From assembly GCF_000312485.1 (NCBI RefSeq), contig NZ_HE997643.1, positions 1,626,381-1,690,380 on the forward strand: a DNA stretch of 64,000 nt, read 5' to 3'. This document shows positions 22,309 through 32,116 of the stretch, piece by piece. The notes under the pieces were generated by a model. That model was not told where the DNA came from and did no database searches. It saw only the letters and a program-made list of their open reading frames with translations. The stretch comes from Yersinia massiliensis CCUG 53443 (GTDB lineage: Bacteria > Pseudomonadota > Gammaproteobacteria > Enterobacterales > Enterobacteriaceae). Made by a program: the position numbers and the translations under genes. Every line of letters starts with the position of its first letter. Within the stretch, counting starts at the first letter, position 1.

Positions 22309-22890
22309 CTAGTCTTTATCTATTCGGCTGGCGACAGCACCTTGTTGACCACGATATTTTGCGTCCTGGCGGCTATTGTAGGGACGGGCTGCGGGGCCAG
22401 ACAGTGGTTCAAAACTCAGCGCGCCAATCAGCATTCCAGGGCGCAGCGCCAACGGCAGCTTACCTGAATTATAGAACTCCAACACAATTTTGCCCTGCCA
22501 ACCAGGATCGATACGATGCGCCGTCACATGGACCATCAAACCCAGGCGAGCCAGAGAGGAACGCCCATCCAGCCAGCCCACTAAATCATCAGGAATAGTG
22601 ACAGATTCAAACGTCACCGCCAGCGCCAATTCCCCCGGATGCAGGAAGAACGCTTCCCCCTCCGGCAAATTGATTTCGTCGCTCATCACCCGCTCTAACG
22701 CCGCGCTGACTTCATCTTTCGGGCCACTTAAATCGATAAATGCTGCCGTATGCCCAGTGAAAACACGGAATTGATTCCCTAAGCGAACATCGACCGTGGC
22801 TCCATTGATACGTTCTACCGGTGGACGAGGGTCAATGCCTAATTTACCGCTGTCCAGCCAAGCTTCTATGTCACGATCGCACAGTCTCAT
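22309..22890 (-). CDS. dcd: dCTP deaminase
   Basis: The 193-residue enzyme deaminates dCTP to dUTP, feeding dTTP synthesis. It begins [20 protein letters not shown] and carries [20 protein letters not shown] near residue 105 (catalytic and nucleotide loop) and the C-terminal [12 protein letters not shown], matching E. coli Dcd end to end. The ATG at 22890 has GGAGA 8 nt upstream; an upstream in-frame ATG pair is not conserved. It lies between udk and asmA, an order also found in E. coli. Confidence 0.97.
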   Translation of the reverse strand: MRLCDRDIEAWLDSGKLGIDPRPPVERINGATVDVRLGNQFRVFTGHTAAFIDLSGPKDEVSAALERVMSDEINLPEGEAFFLHPGELALAVTFESVTIPDDLVGWLDGRSSLARLGLMVHVTAHRIDPGWQGKIVLEFYNSGKLPLALRPGMLIGALSFEPLSGPAARPYNSRQDAKYRGQQGAVASRIDKD

Positions 22891-22974
22891 TGCTAAAATC
22901 TCCATCAAAATTCATGTGTTACGGCTGCATATCAGGAAAGCTGCCATATAAATAAGCAAAGGTCCAGACGAACG

Positions 22975-23616
22975 TTACTCAAAGAACTGGCTGATTTTCG
23001 CTTTTAGAATATCGATCGCAATTCGATTCTTGCCGCCGCGAGGAACAATAATGTCAGCATATTGTTTGGATGGTTCTATAAATTGCAGGAACATTGGGCG
23101 GACTGTTTTCTGGTATTGAGCCATCACTGAGTCCATAGAGCGGCCTCGTTCATTAACATCACGCTTCATACGGCGCATCAGGCAGATATCCAAGGGGGTA
23201 TCGACAAAGATTGAGAAGTTCATCTCTTGGCGCAGGCGAATATCGGTTAACAGCAAGATCCCTTCCAGAATAATGACTTTTTTCGGTTCTAAATGGACGG
23301 TTTCTTTTTTACGGGTGTGCTCAGTATAACTGTACAGTGGCAGCTCGACCGACTTGCCGGCTTTCAACGCTTGCAGATGTTCCAGCAATAAGTTGTGATC
23401 CATGGCGCTAGGGTGGTCATAGTTTGTTTTGATCCGCTCTTCCATGGACAAATGGCTTTGGTCTTTGTAATAACCATCTTCTGGGATAACACCAATATGT
23501 TGGTCACCGACCTGATCACGTAATTCACGATACAAGGTGCTGGCGATAAGACTTTTTCCGGAGGCTGAGGCACCGGCTATCCCAATAATGACGCACTGGT
23601 GTGCTTTGTCAGTCAT
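22975..23616 (-). CDS. udk: Uridine/cytidine kinase
   Basis: The 213-residue kinase phosphorylates uridine and cytidine with ATP or GTP. The P-loop is [20 protein letters not shown] at residues 12-31, the catalytic region is [20 protein letters not shown] near 45, and [19 protein letters not shown] follows. The start at 23616 ([12 protein letters not shown]) matches E. coli Udk in position and length; the frame is open 13 codons further upstream. The downstream gap to dcd is 84 nt. Upstream lie two ERIC-like repeats that separate it from mrp. Confidence 0.97.
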   Translation of the reverse strand: MTDKAHQCVIIGIAGASASGKSLIASTLYRELRDQVGDQHIGVIPEDGYYKDQSHLSMEERIKTNYDHPSAMDHNLLLEHLQALKAGKSVELPLYSYTEHTRKKETVHLEPKKVIILEGILLLTDIRLRQEMNFSIFVDTPLDICLMRRMKRDVNERGRSMDSVMAQYQKTVRPMFLQFIEPSKQYADIIVPRGGKNRIAIDILKAKISQFFE

Positions 23617-23726
23617 AAAATTAAAGACCTGATTACGAAGTGTGAGGGGGGACAAAGCACGCGAGGTGCTTCGGGCGGGCTAATTATAGGGAGTTCGGCG
23701 GCATGATGCCAGCCCCATACCCTGCG

Positions 23727-23813
23727 TACTTGAAATGACAGCGGTGTTGGCTGCATTCATTCGCCCGAATCACTGACCTGTGTCAGCTCATCGGGACTTA
23801 TTCACTGGCCGCC
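23727..23813 (-). repeat. ERIC-like element, copy 1 (udk-mrp gap)
   Basis: This 87-nt unit runs from TACTTGAAATGACAGC to TTCACTGGCCGCC. Its pattern (GTGTTGGCTGC...CGCCCGAATCACTGAC...TCAGCTCATCGGGA) resembles the reverse complement of the enterobacterial ERIC consensus as I remember it. It is repeated almost exactly at 23850. Confidence 0.7.
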
Positions 23814-23849
23814 TACCTGTCATTCCAATTACTTTGGGTAGACTCTTTG

Positions 23850-23936
23850 TACTTGAAATGACAGCGGTGTTGGCTGTACTCATTCGCCCGAATCACTGAC
23901 CTGTGTCAGCTCATCGGGACTTATTCACTGGCCGCC
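23850..23936 (-). repeat. ERIC-like element, copy 2, abutting the mrp stop codon
   Basis: A second 87-nt copy, differing from copy 1 mainly at GCTGTACTCATT versus GCTGCATTCATT. It ends on the base before the mrp stop triplet (23937-23939). A 36-nt spacer separates the copies. Confidence 0.7.
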
Positions 23937-25049
23937 TTACACCGCGCGGAATGAAATTTCCGTTGGGATGGCTTCACCTTGCCAATACATTTCAGCAGCC
24001 ACATTAGAGGCCAGTTGGCGATAGATATCCGCAAACTCGCTGTCTGGATGGCTGACAACTGTCGGTTCACCGCGATCGAGATCTTCACGAAGCGAAATAT
24101 GCAGTGGGATTTGACCCAACAGTTTGCAATGGTATTTATGCGCCAATTTCTCTGCGCCCCCCGTGCCGAAAATAGGCTCCAAATGACCGCAATTGCTGCA
24201 AATATGCATACTCATATTCTCAACAATACCCAATACCGGCACATGCACCTTCTCGAACATCACAATACCTTTCATCGCATCAATCAACGCGATGTCTTGT
24301 GGCGTAGTGACCACCAGCGCGCCAGTGACGGGAATATTTTGTGACAGCGTCAGTTGGATATCACCCGTGCCTGGTGGCATATCAATCACCAGATAATCCA
24401 AATCAGGCCATAACGTATCTTGTAGCATCTGCATCAATGCTTTACTGGCCATCGGCCCGCGCCACACCATCGCGTTCTCATCAGTCACCAAATAGCCAAT
24501 GGAGTTAGTCGCTAAGCCATGAGCCATGATAGGCGCCATATGCTTGCCATCGGGTGATGTTGGCCGCTGGTTCATGGTCCCCAGCATGTTCGGGATGGAT
24601 GGACCATAAATATCAGCATCCAAAATACCGACTTTGGCTCCCTCTTCTGCCAATGCCAACGCCAGATTCACTGCCGTGCTGGATTTCCCAACGCCTCCTT
24701 TACCCGAGCTCACCGCGAGGATATTACGTACGCCTTTGATACCCGGTTGGTCATTGGCGCGTTTCAGCGTGGTGATATTGTGAGACAACTTCCAGTCAAT
24801 CGCTTTAGCACCCGTCAGTGCCAGCAGTTCTCCACTGACCGTCTCTTTCAATACGTCAAAACCATACTGCCAAGCAAAAGGCATCACCAGTTCGATGTGA
24901 AGCACATTGTCCAATAACGCGCAATGATGGATAGCGCGCAGAGCACTCAGATCCTTTTGCAAAGTTGGGTGAGTAAAGGCAGTAAGCACCTTAGAAATTT
25001 GAGATTGCAGCTGATCCGCAGTGGTCTGTTCAGGGGATTTAGGGCTCAT
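23937..25049 (-). CDS. mrp: Mrp/ApbC iron-sulfur carrier P-loop ATPase
   Basis: The 370-residue Mrp/NBP35-type protein has an N-terminal DUF59-like region (1-95), the deviant Walker A AVSSGKGGVGKSSTAVNLAL near residue 113, the switch LDADIYGPSIPNML, and Walker B YLVIDMPPGTGD near 220. CSNCG near 287 is the paired-Cys motif that holds a bridging Fe-S cluster. The family carries [4Fe-4S] clusters to apoproteins. It is divergent from metG, as in E. coli; the 267-nt gap 25050-25316 holds both promoters, none clearly identified. The C-terminus ends EISFRAV as in E. coli, so the adjacent ERIC element has not truncated it. Confidence 0.95.
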   Translation of the reverse strand: MSPKSPEQTTADQLQSQISKVLTAFTHPTLQKDLSALRAIHHCALLDNVLHIELVMPFAWQYGFDVLKETVSGELLALTGAKAIDWKLSHNITTLKRANDQPGIKGVRNILAVSSGKGGVGKSSTAVNLALALAEEGAKVGILDADIYGPSIPNMLGTMNQRPTSPDGKHMAPIMAHGLATNSIGYLVTDENAMVWRGPMASKALMQMLQDTLWPDLDYLVIDMPPGTGDIQLTLSQNIPVTGALVVTTPQDIALIDAMKGIVMFEKVHVPVLGIVENMSMHICSNCGHLEPIFGTGGAEKLAHKYHCKLLGQIPLHISLREDLDRGEPTVVSHPDSEFADIYRQLASNVAAEMYWQGEAIPTEISFRAV

Positions 25050-25316
25050 CCCGACTCCTTGAATTTATCGTTATTAACCTATGGATAATATCAATAGTGT
25101 ACCAGAACTCAGCCATGCCTGTGTTGGCCGAATAGAGAGAAAACGGGTTCAGACCACATAACGACCAAGGTTAATAACCAAATAAACTGAAAACAGGCGA
25201 AATCGTACCCATTATGACTTAAGACAAGATGCCTGCTGCCTTACCCTAGCGACAAACCAGCATATCGGTTAACATCAAAGACCCTTTAATCGACATAAAG
25301 AAAGCAATTTCCCATT

Positions 25317-27347
25317 ATGGCTCAAGTCGCGAAAAAAATATTGGTGACGTGCGCGCTACCATACGCTAACGGTTCTATTCATCTCGGTCATATGCTCGAG
25401 CACATCCAGGCAGATATCTGGGTCCGTTTCCAGCGAATGCGCGGCAATCAGGTTCATTTTATCTGTGCAGATGATGCCCACGGCACCCCTATCATGCTGA
25501 AAGCTCAGCAACTGGGTATCGAACCGGAGCAAATGATCGCCGAAATGAGCCAAGAGCACCAACAGGATTTCGCCGGTTTCGCTATCAGTTATGATAACTA
25601 TCACTCCACCCACAGTGATGAAAACCGTGAACTGTCGAGCCTGATATACAACCGCTTGAAGGCGAATGGCTATATCAAGAATCGCACGATTTCTCAACTC
25701 TATGATCCTGAGAAAGGCATGTTCCTGCCCGATCGTTTTGTCAAAGGCACCTGCCCAAAATGTAAATCGCCAGATCAATACGGCGATAACTGTGAAGTTT
25801 GCGGCGCAACCTACAGCCCGACGGAGCTTATCGATCCGAAGTCTGCGGTTTCCGGTGCAACGCCAGTGATGCGTGAATCAGAACACTTCTTCTTTGATCT
25901 GCCTGCCTTCAGCGAAATGCTGCAAGCATGGACCCGCTCCGGCGCACTGCAAGAGCAAGTTGCCAACAAAATGCAGGAGTGGTTTGAATCAGGTCTGCAA
26001 CAGTGGGACATCACCCGCGATGCGCCTTATTTCGGATTTGAAGTTCCTGATGCACCGGGCAAATATTTCTACGTTTGGCTAGATGCCCCTATCGGTTACA
26101 TGGGTGCATTTAAAAATCTGTGCGACAAACGGGGCGATTTGGATTTTGATGAATTCTGGCGTGAAGGCTCTGAAACAGACCTTTACCACTTCATCGGCAA
26201 AGACATCGTTTACTTCCATAGCCTGTTCTGGCCAGCCATGTTAGAAGGCAGTAACTTCCGCAAGCCAACTAACCTGTTTGTGCATGGTTATGTCACGGTC
26301 AACGGCGCAAAAATGTCGAAATCCCGTGGTACGTTCATCAAAGCAGGGACGTATCTGAAGCATCTAGATGCGGATTGTCTGCGTTATTACTATGCCGCGA
26401 AGCTCTCTTCACGCATTGATGATATCGATTTAAATCTGGAAGATTTTGTCCAGCGTGTTAACGCCGATATCGTGAATAAAGTGGTGAATTTAGCCTCACG
26501 TAATGCGGGCTTTATCAATAAGCGGTTTGGGGGCAAGTTAGCCGATCAACTGGCCGATCCTGCGCTGTATAAAACCTTTACCGATGCAGCCAGCAGCATT
26601 GCGGATGCCTATAACAGCCGAGAATCAAGCAAAGCGATCCGTGAGATCATGGCGCTGGCTGACGTTGCCAACCGCTACATTGATGAGCAAGCACCGTGGG
26701 TCGTGGCGAAAGAAGAAGGTCGTGATGACGAGTTACAAGCGATCTGCTCGATGGGTATCAACTTGTTCCGCGTGTTAATGACTTACTTGAAGCCGGTATT
26801 GCCAGCCCTGAATGAACGTACTGAGGCATTCCTCAATACCGAATTGACATGGGATGGTATTGAGCAGCCGCTGCTCGGCCATCAAGTGAATGCCTTTAAA
26901 GCGCTGTTTAACCGCATCGATTTAGACAAAGTGAACGATATGGTCGCCTCTTCTAAAGAAGATATGGTTGCTGCCACCGTCGTGGCAACAGGGCCATTAG
27001 CTGATGATCCGATTCAGGACGTGATCAGTTTTGATGATTTTGCAAAAGTGGATATGCGTATCGCGCTGATTCAGCAAGCAGAGTTCATCGAAGGCTCAGA
27101 TAAGCTACTGAAACTGACACTGGATATTGGTGGCGAAACCCGCCAAGTCTTCTCTGGCATTCGTTCCGCGTATCCAGACCCGAAAGTGTTGGAAGGCCGT
27201 TTGACCATGATGGTTGCCAACCTTGCGCCGCGTAAAATGCGCTTTGGCATCTCTGAAGGTATGGTGATGGCTGCTGGCCCTGGCGGCAAGGATATCTTCT
27301 TGCTCAGCCCAGATAGCGGTGCTCAGCCAGGCATGCAAGTGAAGTAA
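25317..27347 (+). CDS. metG: Methionyl-tRNA synthetase
   Basis: The 676-residue class I synthetase has the HIGH-type motif [19 protein letters not shown] at residues 16-34, the zinc-binding knuckle [19 protein letters not shown] near 146-164, KMSKS in [12 protein letters not shown] near 333, and a C-terminal Trbp111/EMAP-like tRNA-binding dimerisation domain from about residue 575 ([12 protein letters not shown]). The length matches the E. coli dimeric form (677). It ends in a clear terminator. Confidence 0.98.
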   Translation: MAQVAKKILVTCALPYANGSIHLGHMLEHIQADIWVRFQRMRGNQVHFICADDAHGTPIMLKAQQLGIEPEQMIAEMSQEHQQDFAGFAISYDNYHSTHSDENRELSSLIYNRLKANGYIKNRTISQLYDPEKGMFLPDRFVKGTCPKCKSPDQYGDNCEVCGATYSPTELIDPKSAVSGATPVMRESEHFFFDLPAFSEMLQAWTRSGALQEQVANKMQEWFESGLQQWDITRDAPYFGFEVPDAPGKYFYVWLDAPIGYMGAFKNLCDKRGDLDFDEFWREGSETDLYHFIGKDIVYFHSLFWPAMLEGSNFRKPTNLFVHGYVTVNGAKMSKSRGTFIKAGTYLKHLDADCLRYYYAAKLSSRIDDIDLNLEDFVQRVNADIVNKVVNLASRNAGFINKRFGGKLADQLADPALYKTFTDAASSIADAYNSRESSKAIREIMALADVANRYIDEQAPWVVAKEEGRDDELQAICSMGINLFRVLMTYLKPVLPALNERTEAFLNTELTWDGIEQPLLGHQVNAFKALFNRIDLDKVNDMVASSKEDMVAATVVATGPLADDPIQDVISFDDFAKVDMRIALIQQAEFIEGSDKLLKLTLDIGGETRQVFSGIRSAYPDPKVLEGRLTMMVANLAPRKMRFGISEGMVMAAGPGGKDIFLLSPDSGAQPGMQVK

Positions 27348-27368
27348 TAGAATAACGTGATTGATCAC

Positions 27369-27401
27369 AATGCCGATGGGGGAAACCTCATCGGCATTTT
27401 A
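27369..27401 (+). terminator. Rho-independent terminator of metG
   Basis: AATGCCGATG (27369-27378) pairs with CATCGGCATT (27389-27398) and runs into TTTTATT. Confidence 0.88.
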
Positions 27402-27571
27402 TTGCACTGCTGTCACCTTTGTTTAGCCGTATCCTGTCTCTCGCTCAACGCCCCTCATCCCTTTCTGCACCCTGCCGTTAAGCCATCCAAACTAAAAGAT
27501 ATAACACGATCGAAAAATTCATAACAAAGTTAATTCCTTATCAAAAAAGTTATGGTTATGATGCTGTACAT

Positions 27572-27595
27572 AGACAGATAGACGTCTAGACACAA
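27572..27595. promoter_or_regulatory. Candidate MetJ operator (tandem met boxes)
   Basis: Three adjacent octamers read AGACAGAT, AGACGTCT and AGACACAA. The middle one is the exact MetJ met-box consensus; the outer ones match at 5 and 4 of 8 bases. MetJ binds two or more contiguous boxes. The site is about 85 nt before the ATG of the binding-protein gene and just downstream of a TATGAT -10-like hexamer. The rest of the 333-nt gap 27348-27680, outside the metG terminator, shows nothing else I recognise. Confidence 0.5.
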
Positions 27596-27680
27596 AGATA
27601 GCTATAGCTATAACAAAAACAGCCACAACAGCAGCAACACACACATTGCATAACTTATCGACACCATGACGGAGTTCCGG

Positions 27681-28757
27681 ATGAAAAAGATTGCTTCCCC
27701 TATACTGGCCTTGAGCCTGCTGACGGCACTGCCGGTATTCGCTGCGGACACCGCCACGCTAGCCCCCATCCCCGATGCGATTGCTAAGCATCAAGGGCAG
27801 ATCAAAATCGCCGTCATTCGTAATTTAGGTTCTGACGACAACACGACCCAATTTCTCTCTGGCGTGTTGAAAGAAGGCAAAAAGCTCGGGTTCAAAATTG
27901 ATACTTTCTTGAGCAACGGTGATGATGCACGTTTTCAGGACTTCGTTAATCAGGCCATCAGCCAAAAATACGACGGCATTATCCTGTCTCAGGGCCGCGA
28001 TCCTTACTCAACAGAGTTGGTCAAACGCATTGCGGCCAGCGGCATTGCCGTCTCAGTGTTTGACACTGCAATTCAAGGCGAGATCCCGGGCTTGACCGTG
28101 ACTCAGCAAGATGATGCTTCCCTCACCAATGAATCTTTCGGTCAATTGATCAAAGACTTTGACGGCAAAGCCAATATCATCAAGCTATGGGTGGCTGGTT
28201 TCCCACCAATGGAACGTCGCCAAGCCGCCTATCAAGCGCTGCTCAAACAGAATCCTGGCATAAACGAGCTAGAATCTATCGGTGCCGTCTCATCGGATGT
28301 TCAGGGTGATACCGCCAATAAAGTCGGCGCAGTCTTGGCGAAATACCCGAAAGGCAAAATTGATGCGATTTGGGGCACTTGGGATGCCTTCTCACAAGGC
28401 GCATATAAAGCCTTACAGGAGAATGGCCGTACCGAAATTAAGCTCTACAGCATTGATATCTCGAATCAGGATCTGCAACTGATGCGTGAAGCGAATAGTC
28501 CATGGAAAGTCAGTGTCGCCGTTGACCCTAAACTGATCGGTGCCGTGAATTTGCGTTTGGTGGCGAAGAAAATTGCTGGGGAAGAAACACCTGCTAGCTA
28601 TGAGTTCCGCGCAGCATCTATTCCACAGGCATTACTCGCCAGCCAACCCGGCCCCGTCAACGTGGCAGGTTTGAGTAAAATTATTCCAGGCTGGGGTCAG
28701 TCGGACGATTTTAATTCGCCTTGGTTTGCCACCCTCGCGGCCAAAAACGCGCAGTAA
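27681..28757 (+). CDS. Periplasmic sugar-binding-family protein (type 1 PBP), no transporter partners nearby
   Basis: The 358-residue protein has a signal peptide MKKIASPILALSLLTALPVFA and then a ribose/galactose-type periplasmic-binding fold. IKIAVIRNLGSDDNTTQFL is the first beta-strand region, FVNQAISQKYDGIILSQG near 90 the characteristic strand, IDAIWGTWDAFSQGAYKAL near 225, and LYSIDISNQDLQLM near 255. The start at 27681 has GGAG 6 nt upstream; the ATG five codons earlier has none. There is no ATPase or permease gene here, so it may serve a distant transporter or act as a sensor component like TorT. The ligand is unknown. It is followed by the LVIVD gene after 102 nt, probably in one transcript. 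Confidence 0.82.
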   Translation: MKKIASPILALSLLTALPVFAADTATLAPIPDAIAKHQGQIKIAVIRNLGSDDNTTQFLSGVLKEGKKLGFKIDTFLSNGDDARFQDFVNQAISQKYDGIILSQGRDPYSTELVKRIAASGIAVSVFDTAIQGEIPGLTVTQQDDASLTNESFGQLIKDFDGKANIIKLWVAGFPPMERRQAAYQALLKQNPGINELESIGAVSSDVQGDTANKVGAVLAKYPKGKIDAIWGTWDAFSQGAYKALQENGRTEIKLYSIDISNQDLQLMREANSPWKVSVAVDPKLIGAVNLRLVAKKIAGEETPASYEFRAASIPQALLASQPGPVNVAGLSKIIPGWGQSDDFNSPWFATLAAKNAQ

Positions 28758-28859
28758 TGACTGGTGGCTACCGTCATCTGTTGCGGTAGCCAATCATCGT
28801 CATCAAGCATGCAATGAATGACAAGGGCCAAGACGGCCGATGGATATGGAGTGAAATAG

Positions 28860-30113
28860 ATGGCAACGCAAGGCGTTTTGCCGACACCGGAATACAGCCG
28901 CAATATGCGGCTGATTGGTCATAGCGATCAAGGAGGCAAACCAGACGGTGTGCAGGTGATGGTGCACCGTGGTTACGCCTATGTCGGCCATATGGTGTCA
29001 CAAGGGGTATCTATTATTGATGTTAGAGACGCAAAAAATCCGCGTCCAGCCGGTTTTATCGCCGCCCCCACCAATACTTGGAATGTGCATTTACAGGCCC
29101 ACGATGATCTGCTCTTGGTGATTAATGCCCGCGACTTATTTGCCGATGCCAGTTTTGCCGAAGAAAAAGTGTATTACACTCGCTCGGTGGCACAGACCGT
29201 CAGCACGCGTCAGGACGGGCGCAGTTGGAGTGCTGGTTTACGTATTTTTGATATTTCGACACCAGACAAGCCGCGCGAAATCAGTTTTCTGCCCCTAGAG
29301 GGTATCGGCATTCACCGTATTTGGTACGTCGGTGGGCGTTGGGCCTATGTTTCCGCGCTGCTTGATGGCTACAGTGACTATATTTTCCTGACGATCGATC
29401 TGGTTGATCCGCAAAATCCGCAAGTGGCCGGCCGTTATGCGCTCCCCGGTATGCATACCGCAGCGGGTGAACAAGCCCACTGGCCAGAGGGGAAACGCTA
29501 CGCGCTGCATCATGCCATTATCAGTGGTGACACCGCCTATGGCAGTTGGCGCGACGGTGGCTTAACCCTCTTGGATGTCAGTGACCGACATGCGCCTCAA
29601 CTGATTAGTCATCGCAATTGGAGCCCACCTTTTGGTGGCGGTACCCATACCGCACTGCCGCTACCGGACCGCGATTTACTCGTGGTACTGGATGAAGCGG
29701 TTCTCGATAATCAGGAAGATGGCGAGAAACATATTTGGCTATTCGACATCCGCGAGCCAAGCAATCCAGTCAGTATTTCAACTTTCCCTGTCCCCAATGA
29801 ACGGGATTACGTGAAGAAAGGCGCACATTTTGGTCCCCATAACCTGCATGAAAACCGTCCGGGCAGTTTCATCAGCTCAACACTGATTTTTGCTACCTAT
29901 CAAAATGCCGGGGTCCGCGCCTATGACATCAGCAACCCCTACCAACCAAAGGAAACCGGTGCATTGGTCCCCGCTGCACCCGAAAAAATGATGGATAAGC
30001 GGCCCGGTCGACCGCAAGTCATTCAGTCGTGTGATGTCTTTGTGGATGATCAAGGGATTATCTACAGCACAGATTATAATGGTGGGCTTTCAATTATTGA
30101 GTACTTAGGTTAA
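28860..30113 (+). CDS. LVIVD-repeat seven-bladed beta-propeller protein, His-rich; function unknown
   Basis: The 417-residue protein contains repeats of the form h-h-D-h-x2-P-x2-P at about residues 50-64, 127-142, 175-191, 235-250, 292-307 and 352-367, with a closing strand at 410-417, implying seven blades. Conserved-looking histidines lie at blade mouths: His44, His77, His152, His217-218, His263, and His323/327/330 in GAHFGPHNLH. Such clusters recall metal-binding propellers of the SBP56/methanethiol-oxidase kind, but similarity is only architectural. There is no obvious signal peptide, so a cytoplasmic site is likely. GGAG lies 8 nt before the ATG. I do not recognise a named gene. Confidence 0.78.
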   Translation: MATQGVLPTPEYSRNMRLIGHSDQGGKPDGVQVMVHRGYAYVGHMVSQGVSIIDVRDAKNPRPAGFIAAPTNTWNVHLQAHDDLLLVINARDLFADASFAEEKVYYTRSVAQTVSTRQDGRSWSAGLRIFDISTPDKPREISFLPLEGIGIHRIWYVGGRWAYVSALLDGYSDYIFLTIDLVDPQNPQVAGRYALPGMHTAAGEQAHWPEGKRYALHHAIISGDTAYGSWRDGGLTLLDVSDRHAPQLISHRNWSPPFGGGTHTALPLPDRDLLVVLDEAVLDNQEDGEKHIWLFDIREPSNPVSISTFPVPNERDYVKKGAHFGPHNLHENRPGSFISSTLIFATYQNAGVRAYDISNPYQPKETGALVPAAPEKMMDKRPGRPQVIQSCDVFVDDQGIIYSTDYNGGLSIIEYLG

Positions 30114-30156
30114 TTATTGAGTGCCTAAGTGACTCGTTATTTAATCGCCTTATGTT

Positions 30157-30185
30157 GCAGGTTGACTCAGGCCAACCTGCTGTTT
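30157..30185 (+). terminator. Probable terminator after the LVIVD gene
   Basis: GCAGGTTG (30157-30164) pairs with CAACCTGC (30173-30180), followed by TGTTT. This closes the binding-protein/LVIVD unit; the rest of the 225-nt gap belongs to the MFS gene upstream region. Confidence 0.7.
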
Positions 30186-30338
30186 ACAAAAAAAATTCTC
30201 GTTGCCTCTTCTCTTCTTGCCACAATGGTCTAATGTAAGTGACTGAGCTGCTGTCGGCTGACTGTGTGCGTGTCATTTTTTATTAAAATACCCCGCCAAA
30301 ATAGTCTAATCATCCAATATTAAAAATAAGAAAATGTC

Positions 30339-31532
30339 ATGAAAGGATTTCCATCGCGTGTTACCAATCTACTGATTGCTTCGCTGGTGTTAACCATTGG
30401 CAGAGCCGTGACATTGCCCTTTATTACGATTTATCTCGCGGAGCATTTTCAGCTAGCACCCGACAAGGTGGGGCTTGTGCTTGGGGCCAGTTTAACCTTG
30501 GGTATTGTCACCAGCCTGTATGGCGGCTATCTGGTGGATAAATTCAACAAAAAACAGCTGATCTTATTGGCCATCACCCTGTTTTCCGCCACCTTCTTCA
30601 CGCTACCTTGGATTGAGCGTCCTGCTTGGATCATCTTGATTCTCGCCCTGCTCCATTCGGCTTACTCAGTCTATGGTATCGCCATTAAAGCCTGCTTTGC
30701 CGACTGGCTGCCGGTTAACGAACGCATTAAAGCCTTTTCAGCCAACTACACACTGGTGAACGTGGGTTGGGTGGTCGGCCCAGCGCTAGGCGTATTGGTG
30801 GTCAATTTCGGGCCACAAGTGCCTTTTCTCATTTCAGGCGCACTGGCATTGCTAGTTGCTCTCGTCCTGAAATTCAGAATCAGCCACACCGATATGTCAG
30901 TCACAAAACCCATGCTGACCGAACCGGCACCTGATTTTCGCCAAACATTCCGTATATTGCGTCACGATAAACGCCTGATTTACTTCACTGTTGGCGGCAT
31001 GTTTAGCGCAATTGTCTTTGGTCAGTTCTCCGGCTATTTATCGCAATATTTGATTACTGTTTCTGATGCTCAATTCGCTTATAAAGTGATTGGCGCGGTG
31101 ATGACAGTGAACGCCGTCATTGTGATTACCTTGCAATACCTATTGAGCCGTAACATGAATCAGCAAAATTTAATGCGTTGGTTGATGCTCGGCACCCTGT
31201 TCTTTATCATCGGTTTGGTCGGTTTTATGGCAGCCCAAGATTCAATTCCTTTGTGGATGCTGGCCATGGCGATTTTCTCATTAGGTGAGATTATTGTTAT
31301 TCCAGTCGAATATCTGTTTATCGATTTTATTGCACCCGCGAATCTCAAAGGCAGTTACTATGGGGCACAGAACCTCGGTCAACTGGGCGGGGCCATCAAT
31401 CCGGTACTTTGTGGTTTCTTGCTAGCCTATGCCGCACCACAGATGATGTTCTATATGCTGATTGTGGCCGCTATTTTAGGGTTGACCTTTTTCTATCGCG
31501 GCTATCAATTGGCTAAAACGTCTGCTGGTTAA
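30339..31532 (+). CDS. MFS efflux-type transporter (YdeE-like)
   Basis: The 397-residue protein has about twelve hydrophobic helices. The loop between helices 2 and 3, YGGYLVDKFNKKQLILLAI, is the MFS motif A, and the N-terminus (SLVLTIGRAVTLPFITIYLA) resembles the YdeE/MdtH group of proton-driven exporters. The substrate is unknown. It has its own 225-nt upstream gap and is followed by yohJ after about 176 nt, so it is likely a separate transcript. Confidence 0.8.
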   Translation: MKGFPSRVTNLLIASLVLTIGRAVTLPFITIYLAEHFQLAPDKVGLVLGASLTLGIVTSLYGGYLVDKFNKKQLILLAITLFSATFFTLPWIERPAWIILILALLHSAYSVYGIAIKACFADWLPVNERIKAFSANYTLVNVGWVVGPALGVLVVNFGPQVPFLISGALALLVALVLKFRISHTDMSVTKPMLTEPAPDFRQTFRILRHDKRLIYFTVGGMFSAIVFGQFSGYLSQYLITVSDAQFAYKVIGAVMTVNAVIVITLQYLLSRNMNQQNLMRWLMLGTLFFIIGLVGFMAAQDSIPLWMLAMAIFSLGEIIVIPVEYLFIDFIAPANLKGSYYGAQNLGQLGGAINPVLCGFLLAYAAPQMMFYMLIVAAILGLTFFYRGYQLAKTSAG

Positions 31533-31708
31533 AACGTCTATTGGTTAAAACATAAGCCTCTCAAGCGCATCGGGCATCTGAGCCTATCTCATCGCTGCCA
31601 AGATGCTGGATGTGCAAGATGATGAGTATATTATTCATAATGTGATTGCTAGCACATAATCACAGTTAATTGTATGATGAATACATTCCGTTATTCAGGA
31701 TCCTTTCT

Positions 31709-32116
31709 ATGCGCAATGTGACTTCACTTTGCTTACAGTATCTGCGAGCTTTCTCCATTATTTACCTGTGTCTGTGGATCGGTAAATTCGTGGCCTTACT
31801 GCTACCCATCACGATCCCCGGCAGCATCATTGGCATGCTGATTTTGTTTACCCTGCTCTCATCACAAATCTTGCCTTCGACCTGGGTAAAACCCGGTTGC
31901 CGTATTCTGATCCGCTATATGGCACTGCTATTTGTGCCTATTGGGGTCGGCGTGATGCAATATTACGATCAACTCACAAAACAATTCGGGCCTATCGTGG
32001 TGTCCTGCTTTGTCAGTACCCTGATTGTGATGCTGGTGGTGGCTTATAGCTCACATTTCGTTCACCGTGAACACAAAGTGATCGGTTCTCCAACCAATGA
32101 GGAGGACGATAAATGA
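31709..32116 (+). CDS. yohJ: YohJ, CidA/LrgA-type membrane protein
   Basis: The 135-residue protein has four membrane helices of the CidA/LrgA (holin-like) family, with [19 protein letters not shown] near residue 30 as the conserved core. The ATG at 31709 is chosen because AGGA lies 6 nt upstream; an open extension of 13 codons upstream lacks family similarity. The 3' end overlaps yohK by 4 nt. The yohJ-yohK-cdd order matches E. coli. The pair has been linked to pyruvate and metabolite export or autolysis control in other bacteria; the function here is unproven. Confidence 0.9.
   Translation: MRNVTSLCLQYLRAFSIIYLCLWIGKFVALLLPITIPGSIIGMLILFTLLSSQILPSTWVKPGCRILIRYMALLFVPIGVGVMQYYDQLTKQFGPIVVSCFVSTLIVMLVVAYSSHFVHREHKVIGSPTNEEDDK

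Noticed and set aside
23727-23936. CRISPR-like repeat pair
   Set aside because: Only two 87-nt units that resemble ERIC, with one spacer and no cas genes.
24193-25778. SAM or T-box type riboswitch before metG
   Set aside because: No such fold was seen in 25050-25316, and these elements are not expected for enterobacterial metG.
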